The notes under the pieces: model-generated | What the model saw: the letters and a program-made list of their open reading frames with translations, nothing else | The model's database searches: none | Told to the model about the DNA's origin: nothing | Assembly (NCBI GenBank): GCA_037903475.1 | Contig: JBAJFG010000077.1 | Coordinates: 186,001 to 250,000, forward strand | DNA: 64,000 nt | Source of the DNA: Ancylostoma caninum | Lineage: Eukaryota; Nematoda; Chromadorea; Rhabditida; Ancylostomatidae | Direction: 5' to 3' | Position numbers and translations under genes: made by a program | Part shown: one piece after another, positions 1 through 12,832 of the stretch | How the letters are laid out: each line of letters starts with the position of its first letter | How positions within the stretch are numbered: position 1 is the first letter of the stretch

Positions 1-1758
1 AGTATACTGTGGGAAATTGAACGAGATGCCAGGTTTGTAAGACAGAAATATTTTCTGCAAAATATATAGTGTTCATAATTGTGTTCAGTGTACAGAACAA
101 CTTCCCTTACCCCCCCCCCCGCTCCCCCTCCCTCACCACACGTACCGTAGTGCTGCATACACGAGATTACGGTGAAATATGGTAGCTACTAATAGTATAC
201 TTAGTATACCAATAGTATATATCAAGTTCGTGTTCATCAGATTTCAACCAATCGTCTTATGCAAAGTTTCAAAGGAAAATTTTACTTGCGCCTCATGTGG
301 GATGGCATTCCTTGCAATACTGACATTTTCCTCTCTTCTCATTGTAATCTGCATTTCTATGTACGATGTACGGTTTATTCTTTGTGCTCGATGTTTACTA
401 TTACTGTTCCTGCCATTCATGCCATCCCTTCTGACTCACTTCTTCGACTAAAGTACCTACAAATTACCGGTCGTGATCGTCTAGCTCTCCCTACATACAT
501 ATATTTCATATCTATGAAGCAGAAATTTCAGGTAGTGTAAAGTGCTAGAAAATCAGACATCCACACCAACAAATTGACATTTGAAAATCAGAAATGCGAG
601 AAACAGTCCTATCCAGAACTTTCGCATTCTTTAGCTGTTCACATGCCTGGGTTTTAAGGGTGATGTTTGGCAATGATAGCCCAAGAAGAGAAAGAGGCGT
701 GGATTAACGGGCTGAAATTCGGAATCATCCGAGGTCATAGTAGACGTAGACATTAACAAAATGGATTTAAAATGGATTTTGGATTTGGCATGCCTTTGGG
801 TTTAGCATGATTTTTTTTTCAAGAAGTTGCCTACTTATATAGGTTCGATTCCGCCGGGTATAGGAAATTTTCATAGCTAGAAAAAGTTAGTAAAATGTGT
901 TCATGGAAAGTGTAAGGATGGTATTCATCAGTGAAAAAGAAGCGTCAGCACCCCTTTGATTGGTTGTTTTCTTATTTCTAATCTCCTGCGAGTCAGAATC
1001 CATAGGCCATACGTTTTTAACCTACCTACGTATCTTTTGCCTTAAAAATCAGACTGATCGAAGTTCTCTGGGTTGGTGTGACTGCCTTCCCTCGAGAAGG
1101 ATAGTCTTTATTGATGTATGTACATACTACATATGTGCGAGAGATCTCGACGGTGCACTGCTCTTGATGTGAGAAAACTTTCTTAAAAACTTATCAGCGC
1201 AGATTTGGGAGAGCAGACACATATTTTTATTTCCATGTTTTCCATGCATTTCTAGCCATGAGGGCATTCAAAGATATATGGCCTGTGCTCCTCAGTCAAC
1301 GAATACTCCCTCGATTCTTTCGCGAGGAAGTTGAGCTATCAGTGTTCGTTCAATGTAGGTGACACTTTTTTATCAAATATTTATTGTTTTCTGGTCTGCT
1401 GTTCAGTCTCATTCGAAGACGGATGACTGCCGCCAGTAATGGATTGAATTCGAAGAATCCCTTCAAAACGTCACTGACTTCTGATTCACTCTGAATTCCT
1501 TCAATAGCTCCGAATTTCAATGTGTAACCATTTAGCTATTCCTGGGAAGTGTGGCCTGAATGAGCTAGGTTTTCAGCTTCTCAGTGCCTCTACTGGGTCC
1601 CCACCTTCGTTTTCTTCCAAGGAAATATTTTTTCTACAGAAAATAATTTTTGAAGAGGGACTGTACTAAGCATTGCCGCCTACACAATTTTCCAGAAAGA
1701 CAAGTTGGAACCCGAGTAACGAGGGAGCAATTACAGAAAAATGTGCTTCAAATATGAA
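1..1758. other. No supported gene; intergenic DNA
   Basis: The only open frames here are short (90 codons or fewer), overlap one another and have no recognisable motif, so I call no gene. There is a run of ten or more C residues near 110-121, one of many G/C homopolymers in the window (others near 4,555, 9,418, 14,385, 14,562, 15,570, 16,088, 21,212 and 53,291). Undetected exons of a gene outside the window are possible. Confidence 0.5.
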
Positions 1759-1995
1759 TTACTTCATTTTTTTCTGGTACAAGTGATCCGGCAACCGTTT
1801 AGTGGCATACTTGCCTTCAATGGGAATACGCATGTGACCGTTGGAGACAACTAGGTATGTATCTAGAAGGTGACGCTTACACACAATGCCGCGGTCATCT
1901 CCGTATACTTCGAAATCACTCTCTCCATGAATGAATTCGATGGCTCTTCCAACGACACGGTCAATATTACAGCGTTTTCGGCTGAAGTGCCTCAT
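1759..1995 (-). CDS. Small hypothetical protein, 78 aa, single exon
   Basis: A complete ORF reads from an ATG at 1995 to a stop at 1759, with an in-frame stop shortly upstream of the ATG, so the start is well defined. The product is mixed charged and polar, has no signal peptide or membrane segment, and ends in a basic tail (QKKMK). It contains a cysteine-lysine-arginine stretch near residues 38-42 and a PIEGKY motif near residue 58. I do not recognise the family; it looks like a small conserved soluble or mitochondrial protein, but that is inference. It lies divergently from the plus-strand gene starting at 2,128, leaving about 130 bp for a shared promoter. It could also be one exon of a larger gene. 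Confidence 0.45.
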   Translation of the reverse strand: MRHFSRKRCNIDRVVGRAIEFIHGESDFEVYGDDRGIVCKRHLLDTYLVVSNGHMRIPIEGKYATKRLPDHLYQKKMK

Positions 1996-2127
1996 TTTTC
2001 ATATTCTGTTTTTCGCGTCATCCTTCCCATGAAATGTTCATTGTGTTCGTCGTGATTGTTTCGCATCGTTTCACGTCATACGAGCAGTAGGGCTCTAAAC
2101 GAGTTTTACACATATGTTTGGTTTCAG

Positions 2128-5100
2128 ATGAAATGCCCATTGTCGAACAACCCTACTGCCGCCGAGTTCCTCGAGGCCACGAAGAAACTTTACGTCAAAA
2201 CGGATGCTCTCATACAACGAAAATTAGGTAATCCATTTTATCCGTGTCTGTAAAATAACTAAAGTTAGTGAAACACCTTTACGTACTACCAATGGTACAC
2301 GCAGAGGAGGGGGGGGGGCGAGAGTAGATTGCCTAATTACTTTTTAAAACAAATAAAAATTTGTGTTGGTTTAGTTTGATTACTTACTTCTATTATTATT
2401 TTTTGAGTACTTACTCTTGTTATTTAATTTTAAAATTGATTTATTACTACTTTTATTATCCGGGTCACTGGGTGGCGGAGTTGCCACTTTTTCTCCCACG
2501 CCACCAACCTGCCTTGTCACGCCCTGCTCCAGGCACTGCTTGTTACGTTGAAGTTTTATTCAGATAATGTAAATTAGGGATGGAATGAGAGAATTCTTCC
2601 AACAACTTTGATGCATCTTGGAAAATTCTACGCATCTATAAAATGCAAATATCGAAAACGAACATCTAGAGCCTACAATCAGCTTTTTCAACATCTTGTT
2701 CTTCGCATCTTCAACTCTACTTAGAATACTATCATTGCCGTCATTTTCTAAGGAACAAACGATTTCCAGAAGACGCTAGAAGAATCAATCCTCTCGTCCA
2801 GTTTGGTGAATTCACACTTCTGTTCGCTTTTTTGATGTATCAGGGCAGAACCACTTCTTCATTCGAGTTTCGAAAGGAACTCTGACGTAGTCGTACCATC
2901 GAGCGCTGTATCATCGATGAAAAACTCAGATGATGAAGGCACATCGCAGTAGAACTGGGAGATTCCGTGAACCGGTTGAACCGGTGCCCATTTTCACTGT
3001 AATTCAACCAATAAAGAAGGAAGTCGTGGTATGATGCGGACGGACCCTCAGCTCTCTTGGTGTGTGTTCGATGAACCAGTCTGAATTAGCCTGCGCATAG
3101 AGAAAAAGAAAAAAAAGAGAGTAATTATCTATGTTTCATTTCGTTCCTCTTGCTAACCAAAAACCAAACGACGAGTATGATCTCTCCTGGAACTCGTTAT
3201 ATAAGAGAGAAGGTCATAAAATCCAGAAAAATGTGTGAATAAACTATATAATCCTCAATGATCCTGTTCTCCCCTCCCTTTGCTGGTATAGATGGTAGAT
3301 AGCAACGCCACTGAAGTTCTAGGAGAAAAGCGGTTATATTGCAAAATCATGATTTTCTAACCACAACTAGAGCCTGTTAGCTCAGGGAGTGCACCTGAGT
3401 GGACTTTGTCTGCAACTGCGACCGCAGTTGTCGGCCGGCCTATCGGCTGGTTCGATCTGAGGCAGTAGCGAAATCTAAAAATGGAATTAATCACACCACA
3501 TGCATACCAATACTTACAGAAAAGGTGTAAAAATAGGCTGATACCGCTGCGGTCGCAATTGCAGACGAAGTTCCACTCCCTGAGGTAACAGACCATACTT
3601 AACTACTTGATGTAGTCCCACCGTTCTTCTGTCCATTTGTTTCTTTAAAAAACTGCTTGCACCAATCGAGAAAAAGAAGAGGAAATTCCAGGTCAAAGTG
3701 GTTTATTTCCAAGAAATTTAAGAAAAGTTGGGGTGAAAAGAAGAAAAGGATGATGAAAAGTTCAAGAAACGAAAGGAGAGAAAAAGGTCCATGCAAAAGG
3801 AGAGGAGAAGGTCTATGTAATCACATTATTATTATGCTCCTCCTATTATTCTCTTGCTGTTTCGGCTTGGTCGTTTCGATCCAATAAGGGATAATTTTGT
3901 CGCAGTACAGTATTGGTATCGGCATTGTAGTTAAACGGGTTACTACACTAAATTGGTACTGAAAGATGCAGCAGATGCGATATGGCAAGCTGATGGTTTT
4001 GAATCCAACCTCCTTCTTGGTTAACTGTATGGAAACTTTGGCTATATTTCATTATACCAAGCGAAGAGCATGAAGTGAACATGCATTCATCGTTCGTTTG
4101 AGAATACGCTGCGCTGTTTGCCAAGCTATGACTATTTGAGCTGTCAACATTTGCAAGTAGTTGCCCAAAATTGTATGACACTTTTTTGATGCGAAGATGA
4201 TTTGATTAATTACAAGGTGATGATCATTTACTTTCAGAACCCGGACAGCCGCGCCTTTTTGGTTCTACAGACGATGAGGAGCTCGAATGGCATCAAGTAA
4301 GCCATTCGTGTTACGATGCAGGCATTTACTTCTGAAACATTCGTTTGTAGCAGCCCTCTCCCTCTGCTCCGGCTCTTCGCATCCCGTCGAGGAGGTCTGC
4401 TTTTCGTCTTGTTGGCCTCTCTTCACCTCAGAATGGCGGCCTGTCTGGTCATTCTTCAGCTAGGTGAATCCTCAAGTTTCTTACCATATTTGGTAAATTA
4501 ACTTGAATCCCTTCTTTGTCCAAAGGAAGCTGTCATCGTATGATCATTTAGTTAACCCCCCCCCCTCCCCCTCCCCAGTGGAAAAGAATGGGGCTCAAAG
4601 GTTCACATTATCCTCCATTCTATTATTGGTTGCATGTATTTCCTTCCACTGTTGAGAACGAGCTTCATGTTGTGCATTTTTATACGGGAGCTAGATTGAT
4701 AGCATAGATTCCTCTAGTACTCATTAGTAGGAGAATGGAAGCCCTAAACCAAAAACCGAAATAAATAAAGGAATGAAGTCATCATTCCATGGCGTCGACG
4801 AATAGGGTCTGCGATAGAAACTCAGAGAATAGCGGAATAGGAAAAAATAAATAACTCGAATTCGGGTAATTAAACGTCTTTCGAACATCGAATGTACTGA
4901 AATAAATGAATAAATAATAGTGAGCACATCAGCTCAATATTGGCTCCTGGTAACATTTTGTTTCTTTTTCAGCCCACCTCCATTGCTTCCACGGAGCACA
5001 TCCCTCCAACACGATTCTCCATCCCAACTGAACTCAGCCTGGAAACCTAAGCCAAAGCCGAGACTTAGCGTAATGGTACGCAACTGTTCATACGTACAAT

Positions 5101-6860
5101 CCCCACCTGGTTCACGTGAACAACTCTAAACTCATTGATTCCAGAGGTCAATGCAAGAGCTGTCCATGGAGGAAGAGCGGCCGCAACCAAAACCTCGACG
5201 AAAAGTGTTGCAGAGCGTTTGTGAACCCATCACAGATGGTGAGCCTCATCCGATTTCCCCTGATGCCCTGCGCGGTTCTCCATTCAACTACCGAAGAAAA
5301 TTTATTAGTAAGTGCAATTCGTTGTTTTTTTTTTGATATTGTGATAGGTGTTATTCCGATCTTCGGCAATCATTCAGCAAGTGCTCCTAGATTTACGTGT
5401 TTCAGCGAAATCCTCGCCAAACCTATCCGCACCTTCAGTGGCTGCCCTAAAGAGACGTGTTCACTCGTTGCGATCCGCCACTCCGGTCGTGCATGCTGAG
5501 GTATGGTGTAATAGTTCGCTTTTAATACAAAATACTGAATAGATTCAAATAAGTCAAGTAACTGATAACTTCCTTTTTTTGGGAGTCTTGGCATTAGGTA
5601 TCTTGTAGAGCCATGTTGAACATTAGGTGTGTGGATAACCCTCGGAATAAGGTAAAGGTTCTTTTTTTCGTGGAACCCTATAATGTCATCTATATGTATA
5701 ATGTAATCTAAAACTTCAACAAAGTCATTTTGCTTGATCTTCTGAAGTAGTACAGAACTTTGGATAACCCTAGAAATTCCAGATCGAAATACCAGAAGCA
5801 AAATTCTGAGTTCACTTTCAGTATGATTGTACAGGAAACTTCAATGGTAGAGACCCTCGCGCACGCGCCCCATCGCATGTTTGGACAGATCAGAACACAA
5901 AGCAAAAGGATCGCATGAGGACGGGAGCGATGATATCAATGAAGTGTGTGTATGCGCAGGCAATCAGAGTGCCTTGCTTTATGTGGTGTGGTGCGCGCTG
6001 CTGACCTTTACCATTGGAGTCTCCTCTAGATGCACATCCATAACCGTAGAATCAGAATTATTTTGCGCTATTCGCAAAACTTCGTATAACTTCTCTGATA
6101 AGATATTGAAAAAACTGCTACGCAACGACAAGTTTTTCTGACATGAGCGATCGCATTCAAATTCCTTTCTACAGGAGCCATCCGTAATGTTCCCGGTAAT
6201 GGATGAGTCTGAACGTGACTTCCTACGAGCTGCTGTTCGGCTAACCTATTCTTCTGACGATGAGGACAGGTACATCAAATTTAGTTGCGGTCCGCGGCCA
6301 CCAGATATTTCACAGTTTTTGTTCTAGTAGCCCATCATTGCCATCGGGTGGACATCCGGGTTTCGTGTATAACCGGAGGCGATTCACAGATAAACCGTGC
6401 TCGCCTCATTCGCCAGCCACTGATAGTGGAAGGCCCAATAGTGACGACGAAGACAAAAGGTTGGCATTATTTTTGTCCATGTGAGAGGACATTGCTGCGA
6501 GAAATTCCAATGGCTCCACGACAATGACTGATCTTTCAAGAACACATCCATGCTCAACGAAGTCGTTAGACGATGGCTTTTTCGACTCCAGCTTTCACAA
6601 GAAGGAAGAGGACACTCCGTCAGAGGCATTGACCTCTATTTCAAACCTACAGAAGATTGCTGACAATTTTCCAGAGGAAGGTATGGATTTACCTCACACA
6701 AGCCTACGTGGGCTAAGAAAAGGTGAATGCATCACCAATTTAACCATTTGAACCTTCAGAAGTCCGCGATAATCACTTGAGCATTTTGGAGAAGAACGCC
6801 CGTGTCATGAGGTGGATACACGGCTGTGCAGTACCGGCTGTGAATGCTGCTGTTGTTTGA
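2128..6860 (+). CDS. Multi-exon unknown nematode protein, about 360 aa
   Basis: Exons supported by GT-AG borders and continuous phase: 2128-2227, 4238-4296, 4432-4463, 4973-5069, 5145-5307, 5348-5500, 6175-6269, 6316-6459, 6541-6680 (or to 6722) and 6760-6860 (TGA). The ATG follows GTTTCAG immediately, a typical SL trans-splice acceptor, so I take it as the start. The N-terminus contains FLEATKKLYVKT. The middle is proline- and serine-rich with KPKPK and QPKPRR stretches. A helical segment (LLDLRVSAKSS) is followed by acidic serine clusters (SSDDEDR, NSDDEDKR). The C-terminal helix contains ILEKNARVMRWIHGC. No enzyme or membrane motif is seen; a scaffold or adaptor role is a guess. The join between 5307 and 5348 does not keep the most convincing frame, so a micro-exon, another splice site or a sequence error lies there. 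Confidence 0.7.
3371..3594. repeat. Foldback/MITE-like repeat in intron 1 of the 2.1-6.9 kb gene
   Basis: The left end (CCTGTTAGCTCAGGGAGTG, then AACTGCGACCGCAG) recurs in reverse complement at the right end (CTGCGGTCGCAATTGCAGAC, then CACTCCCTGAGG). The arms are about 55 bp around a roughly 110-bp loop. This is the usual form of a non-autonomous DNA transposon. No clear target duplication was found. Confidence 0.7.
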
Positions 6861-7587
6861 ATTGCTTTCACTTTTTATTCTGGAGAATGAATATGACGAA
6901 CTTGTCTTGGTTCAAAGTAGCCTTGACTTAAGACGATTCTTATGTACAGATGCATGTAAATAGAATTGAAGGTGATATGGTTCACAGTAGTGCAGCTATG
7001 CTATAGAAATCCGAATTCTGGATTCTTAGAGATAATGAATTTTGTGTTATACGCCGCAAGACAGAATTAGTGAAGTTGTTTCCTCAAAAATAAACGAGTT
7101 TCAGTGTTTCATGTTGGTGACATTGCGGACATTTTTGCTTAATAAATACGCACTCAATACTCCATACAAAGGTCAAAATGAGGTAATTTCTAACAGTTCC
7201 AACAGAACTGATACTTATCGACATGTTTGTACAGGATGCGCGCAAAGATTTCGTTTAAGCTCCAGCCGGGTAGGATTAGGTGGGATTGATCGAGTTCACA
7301 AGCCATGCCTTAGGTATCCTTACTTGAGTCATCTCTACCGTAGGCAGCAGCAAGTCCCCCAAACGACCCCTTTCTGTGCCTACATAGGCTTCAGGAAATC
7401 TCCTGGGGTGGTAGTAATTTGGCCGAGAACGTAGGTAACCATGATGTGAAACTCTGAGTCACCTCGCAGTTTCACACTGAGATCATGACCTGACCTCAAG
7501 GTGACCGGGCTGAAACCGCGAAGTGGCTGATCCTACTCTAAAAGCGCTAGGACATATTACGAAATATGTCTGTCAGTCGCCGGGTGA
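6861..7587. other. Intergenic spacer, no gene seen
   Basis: Downstream of the TGA at 6,860 there is no convincing coding frame. From about 7,500 the sequence grades into a dispersed repeat whose end (CGAAATATGTC, then GTGACTCATCGCC) recurs near 47,330. Confidence 0.5.
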
Positions 7588-9853
7588 CTCATCGCCTCAG
7601 GGAGTCGAGGAGACGGCAATTTTTTTCCGTTCTCGAATAGAATTCTCGGTGATTAAGGCATATATTCGCAGAAAAAAGAACAAAACAGGCCAAGACAACC
7701 CCACCTCCTTGATCCCTTCAGTTCTAATAACGTTTTCAGGATCATATTTCTCAATAAAATATCATTCGCACTACATCAAAGCTAACAAAATAGGCACGAG
7801 CGGTTCAAAACAAAAGAGGCTCATATAGGACAGCTAAACTCTTCAAAACGTAGTACTTGCCTGAGAGTTCGGGAAAACAGTGAATGTGTAAGCCCCGAAA
7901 GGCCATGAAAGGGTGAACAATATCGTCAGAGGGTGTTGCGGCAAGACCGAGCGGTTAGCTGGAGCTGAACCACTAGTACAGCCTGCCAAGATAGGTTTTT
8001 TTCACAGTTTTTGACGCCCCGACGACGAAAATCTTTGAAAACAGCGAGTCGAATAACTACTTCACAGTTCTAAAAAGAAGAATCGGTCAAAAATATTTAC
8101 TGAAAGAGAAAATCTGAAACGTTCTGGAAAAACAGGGTACAGAAAGGGTCACCTAAGAATTGAATTTATTTCATTTCATTCAGCAGTGAAAGGAAATACT
8201 GTCCCCAGTAATTTGACGAAAAAAATAATGAAGCAGATTCGCAGAAAATCACTGTCATCAGCGAAGCTGCGCTTCGTGTGGATGACAGTGATTTTCTTAG
8301 TGTAAGTACTCTACAGGTAAGGTGGCGCACGGGTCCGAGCAGGTACAAGTGGCCGGTCTCCGAATCAAACCCTCACGCGTTCGAATCCTCCCGTGACGAA
8401 GTGGCTTGTTTAGTTAAAATGAGCCAGAGCGTCGCGAAGTAGGAAAGGGTATACCACCGCTTGGTCGTCCTCTACAGGGTGCGGCTTAAATACTGCGTCA
8501 AACTTCGTCGCAAATTCCACCCCTATTGCGAAAAAGCTCTTTGCGCCCTAAATTTCACATCTGAAATTGCTATCCCTTTTCCTGCATTACCTCCTCGTTT
8601 CGTAACCTCACATCAACATTGGGTGTGGGTCATGATGAGGCAAAATGGGGCGGCGTCTTCCCGCCCTTCGGCGTCGACTCGTCCCCACTCACATTCAAAT
8701 TTGCATTGTCAACTGTGGTGAAATCGCGCGCGAATTAGTGCGAGTAGGTCCTGAAGGGCGGGGCGAGGGTTCGAATGAACCAATCGCAGACACATTGCCC
8801 ACCCACTTTTGCCTCATCATGACCCGCACCCATCAACATTCCACGTGTATATATGGTGGAACGAGCCGGAGTCTGCCTCGGACCCGCGCCACGTTACCTC
8901 TAGAATACCTACACTCTGGAAGAAAACCCGAGCTAGAGCGCCATTTGGCGCTCTGCCTCGGACCCGTGCGCCACGTTACCTCTGGAATGCCTACACCTCT
9001 AGAATACCCACACTCTAGAAAAATCACTGTACCTACACCTCTAGAAGACCTACACTCCGAAAAAAAAACTGAGGCAGAGCGCCGCTTCGCGCTTCGCGGA
9101 TGACAGTGACTTCCTGCGAATCTGCTCCACAAATTTTTTTCGTGAAATTGCTGGGGATGGAATTTTCTCTCCCGACTAATTACAATGAAATGAATTCAAT
9201 TCTTAGGTGACGCTTTCTGTTTTTCCAGAACGTTTCAGATTTTCTCCTCCAATAAATATTTTTGACCGATTCTTTTTTTTAGAACTGTGAAGTAGTAATT
9301 CGACTCGTTGTTTTCAAAGGTTTTCTGAAAAATTCCTGTGCGGCCTAAAAACACTTTTCGACCCGTTCTCATCTATTCTTTACTTGTATCCAGAGAAGAG
9401 AATCTGCCAAAGGATGGGGGGGGGGGCGTCAAAAACTGTGGAAGAAAAACCTATCTTGGCAGGCTGTACGAGTGGTTCAGCTGCAGCAGCTAACCGCTCG
9501 GTCTTGCCGCAACACCCCCTAACGATATTGTTCACCCTTTCGGGGTCTTTCGCGGCTTCCATTTACACTGATTCCGCGAACTGTCAGGCAAGTACTACGT
9601 TTTGAAGACTTTAGCCTGGTGTCTTCAGTCCAAATGTGCTTGCAATTCAAGCATCTTAACCGCGGGCATGCAACCACAACGCCCTCAACTTTTCATTCTC
9701 GATAAATAGCGATATGGTCTTTCCAGTGGGTGTGGGAAACCCTCTTTGATCTTCCCCCCTCTTTTTTCTAGCAATGTCTGCCTTAATCACCGAGAATTCT
9801 ATTCGAAAATGGAAAAAATTGCCGTCCCCTCGACTCCTTGAGGCGATGAGTCC
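7588..9853. repeat. Large foldback element, about 2.3 kb, with inverted arms
   Basis: Sequence from 7,588 to about 8,300 recurs in reverse complement from about 9,085 to 9,853. Matching blocks include GACTCATCGCC/GGCGATGAGTC at the ends, the AGAATTCT(C/A)GGTGATTAAGGC block, GTTGCGGCAAGACCGAGCGG, and CAGAACGTTTCAGATTTTCTC. Both arms carry indels. The centre (8,320-9,085) holds smaller inverted repeats around CTCGGACCCG and repeated CTCTAGAA units. A further inverted pair (8,438-8,480 against 9,893-9,930) lies partly outside. No transposase ORF is visible, so this is a non-autonomous foldback or two inverted copies of one repeat. A diverged piece of the inner arm lies near 24,588-24,650 and of the outer end near 47,320-47,480. 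Confidence 0.75.
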
Positions 9854-9912
9854 CTATCATCATTAGCATTGGATGTTAGAGTATCCACTATATAGAGGAC
9901 GACCAAGCGGTG

Positions 9913-11417
9913 GTATACACTTTCCTACTTGAACAGTATGATCTTCTCATGATTTCCTTGTAACGCTTACTCGACACAATTCACTCAACAGTTCTGAACA
10001 AAATATTATTAGCTTCAGAGATGGAATTGTTGATTATCCCCGAACGTCGCAACCGTCAAAGAAATGTACCCAGACAAACATTCGGAACCTCCGCGGAGCT
10101 TGTTCGGAACTTCCGCAGAGCCTGTCTGGAACTTCCGCGAAAGTTACCGAAATCGGACAAGAGTGACGTGATTAATCATAGCTCTAGTAATAGGTAAAAT
10201 CGAACAACATGGAGGTATGAGACCTCCGCGCGTGCCGGTACCAAGAATGTAGGGGCCAATCCCACCGAAATTTCTTCCACCACTTAATATTAGCTACTCC
10301 ACAAGTGGTTTCGTTCCTTGTAGATGAGCCTGAAGCAGGTTTACCCTCTCACTGTGTTACGTATCTGCGTCAGGTCTGAACTTCAATGATAACATGGGGA
10401 ACATTCCTCTTTGGTAGAAATCTGTCAAATTCTCGTGTGTATGAGAATACTCCCGAGGGTACGTTTACTTGTCACGAGATTTATCCGAAATTCGACATTA
10501 TGGATGTCATTATTGCGGCATTCCAAAATAAATTTTGAAGAAAAATAGCGTAAAAATTTTCATATCTCACTACGGCTTCTTATAGGGCTAGCTGAAGTCA
10601 AGCAAGAACATATCACTACAAAAATTGGACGAAAACATGCCATTTGATATGTTAGCTCCTTCGATCATTCTATCTGTCTCGAAGCTCAGTGGAAGTTCTG
10701 AAACAATCCTTATCGTGTTATCCCTTCCTTACTTCAACTGAACCTCAGGATGACGTCAAAGCTCAGTGGAAGTTCCGAAACTGCTTTCTTCTCTGCGTCC
10801 CCATTCGAAACTTCCGCGGAACTTCCGAAAAAATGACGGTGATTTCCTATTCTTTTCCCATAACCGATTTCGCACACCTTCTGACTGTGCATGTTTTACT
10901 ATAATAAAATTCCAGCAAAAAAAAAAAACGCAGTATGTACGCTCAGTGGGATAGAACATACTGAGGTTAGAGAATTAGAAACGGTTCTGAATTACTGGGC
11001 TTTGAGAAGGAAATAAGAGGATATTACATAGAAAAAGGGAAATATTTACACATATTCTCATCAAGTCTCGAGAGGAAGTCTGTTATAGCAAGAAACCCAC
11101 ACGAGAAACTGAGAGAAAAGGAAAAAGCGACAGCGACAAAGTCCAGACGTAGCGAAGCGATTGCATGAGAAATGAGAGAAATACCTGAAGACTCACAAAA
11201 TGAAGTATGCCCAGGTCGCCCTCTTTCTCTACTATTCATCACTGTTTGATACCTAGATTTTCCTTGCATTTTTTAATTTTCCTTCCTTGTTTTACGCATA
11301 AATAAAAGCTGTGCAAGCTTGCTCCCTCCCGACACCTAAGCCATATACAAAATCATCTCCGTCCTTCCTCAAACAAAATTGCGTCTTTGTTGAAAAAAAA
11401 GCAAAACAGATACATCA
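9913..11417. other. Non-coding DNA with clustered TTCCGCGGAA-type motifs
   Basis: No convincing ORF. Between 10,080 and 10,150, and again between 10,685 and 10,830, the motif GGAACTTCCGCGGA and partial forms recur in both orientations at least six times, giving an irregular palindrome-rich patch. The remainder is unremarkable AT-rich sequence. Confidence 0.5.
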
Positions 11418-11660
11418 TTAAAAGCATTGGCCATCGTTGACTATAACTTTTCCCCATATTTCTGGGAGGAGACGGATGCCGCAGCGGTAGAAAGCCTCTC
11501 CTCCCAACTCGGTCCATTTCTTCACCCACTTTTCGATATCTTCGAAAGATCGGAAACTCCCGTATTCCGGTCGTTTCTCGCTGCTTGAACGAATTATTTC
11601 TTCTCCGTAGAAATCGCCTGTGATTGTTTGACCATGTTTCAGCAGCTGATAATAAAGCGC
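11418..11660 (-). pseudogene. Mariner-type transposase remnant (C-terminal end)
   Basis: On the minus strand the frame ending at the stop at 11,418 reads through FYRCGIRLLPEIW and GKVIVNDG, which matches the C-terminal signature of mariner transposases (GI..LP..W.KVI.NDG). Upstream in the same frame is a segment resembling QTITGDFY, normally found in the catalytic core far ahead of the C-terminus, so a large internal deletion has joined the two. There is no start codon and no full DDD triad. It is a dead DNA-transposon fragment. Confidence 0.6.
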
Positions 11661-11934
11661 ATGATGCTTATTATGAGTTCATCATGCTTATTTGGCTCAA
11701 ATGTCAACATGATTATCGCTGTACAAATCATTCCTGACTGCTTGCAGGCTAAATCACGTTGTTTCGTAAAAATCTTCTGATAACGAGTGATAGTCTTAGA
11801 AGCTCCTCGGTTGTTCTCATTTCCCAGCCCAGGCCTTTGCTTTGTTGGTTTAGTTAGAAGCAGTAGCTTTCAGATTGGTATGTTTAGACACTGCTTCTTA
11901 CTCAGAACCCCAAAAACAAATTGTCAGCCCACCT

Positions 11935-12515
11935 GTGCCCAAAAACAACTTGCAAACAAGTTTTTAACTAGCAAATCGTTGTCGACAAGTTTGACGTAAT
12001 CATGCCACCTAAAACCAAGTTGTCGACAAGCTTTTCTCCCGACAACTTGTCGATAAGAAGGAGGAAAAACAAGTTGTCGACCAGCTTTTTCTGAAAGCAA
12101 CTTGTAAACAAGCTTTTGGCGGAAAAAGTTGTTGACAACATTTAGCTGAACAACCTGTCGACGAAAAAGACTCATGTTCCCATACCCGCGTAACATACGA
12201 TGCAACCATTGAGGACTCCAGGGCAATGGTTGCTATAGTACGTTCTAGGATGCGTTTGCTTCCTAATGAAGAACAGTTTTGCAAGCCTCCACATGCACAA
12301 GTCCTATCTTGGGCAATTTTGTAGTGTAGAGTTGACAGATTGTCAGCGAAGAACGGGTCAAGAACAAGTTCAGACGGTCGACCACCTGTCGGCAAGTTGT
12401 CGAGTTACGAGTTGTCGAGCAGGAAGTGCAAAACCGAGTTGTCGACAAGTTTTTGGTGAAGCAAGTTTCAGATGCGATCAGATATCAGACTTGCTCGCCA
12501 AATGCTTGTCGACAA
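11935..12515. repeat. Dispersed GTTGTCGAC palindrome cluster
   Basis: The motif CAAGTTGTCGACAAG and one- or two-base variants (ACAACTTGTCGATAAG, AAGTTGTTGACAAC, AACCTGTCGACG) recur more than ten times in both orientations at irregular 15-50 bp spacing. The core GTCGAC is palindromic. Overlapping ORFs here are low-complexity by-products of the repeat. Confidence 0.7.
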
Positions 12516-12832
12516 GTTGTTTTTGAGGTTCTGAGTACTTCTCTGAACTGTCTTGCCCCGGTGGATCCGCGATAGGAAGCCGGAGGTGGATCCCGATTGC
12601 CAGCGGTCAATCCGTGCATACCGCCGTGGGAGACACGGAGCGAGGTCACTCCTCGCGCTATGTTCGCACAAGCTCATGGTGGATCTGAACTTGCCCTATC
12701 CTCAGTAACACTGTTTTCATGGTGGATCCATTCATAAGCCACATTTGTGATGCATCGGTGCCCAATCCGGTCGGATAACAAAAGATACGTATTGATCTCC
12801 GTTATCCGTCAATCGAGACGTATCGACATTCG

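Noticed and set aside
179..540. Two overlapping 90-codon ORFs with hydrophobic segments
   Set aside because: No splice support or family signature; such ORFs are expected by chance.
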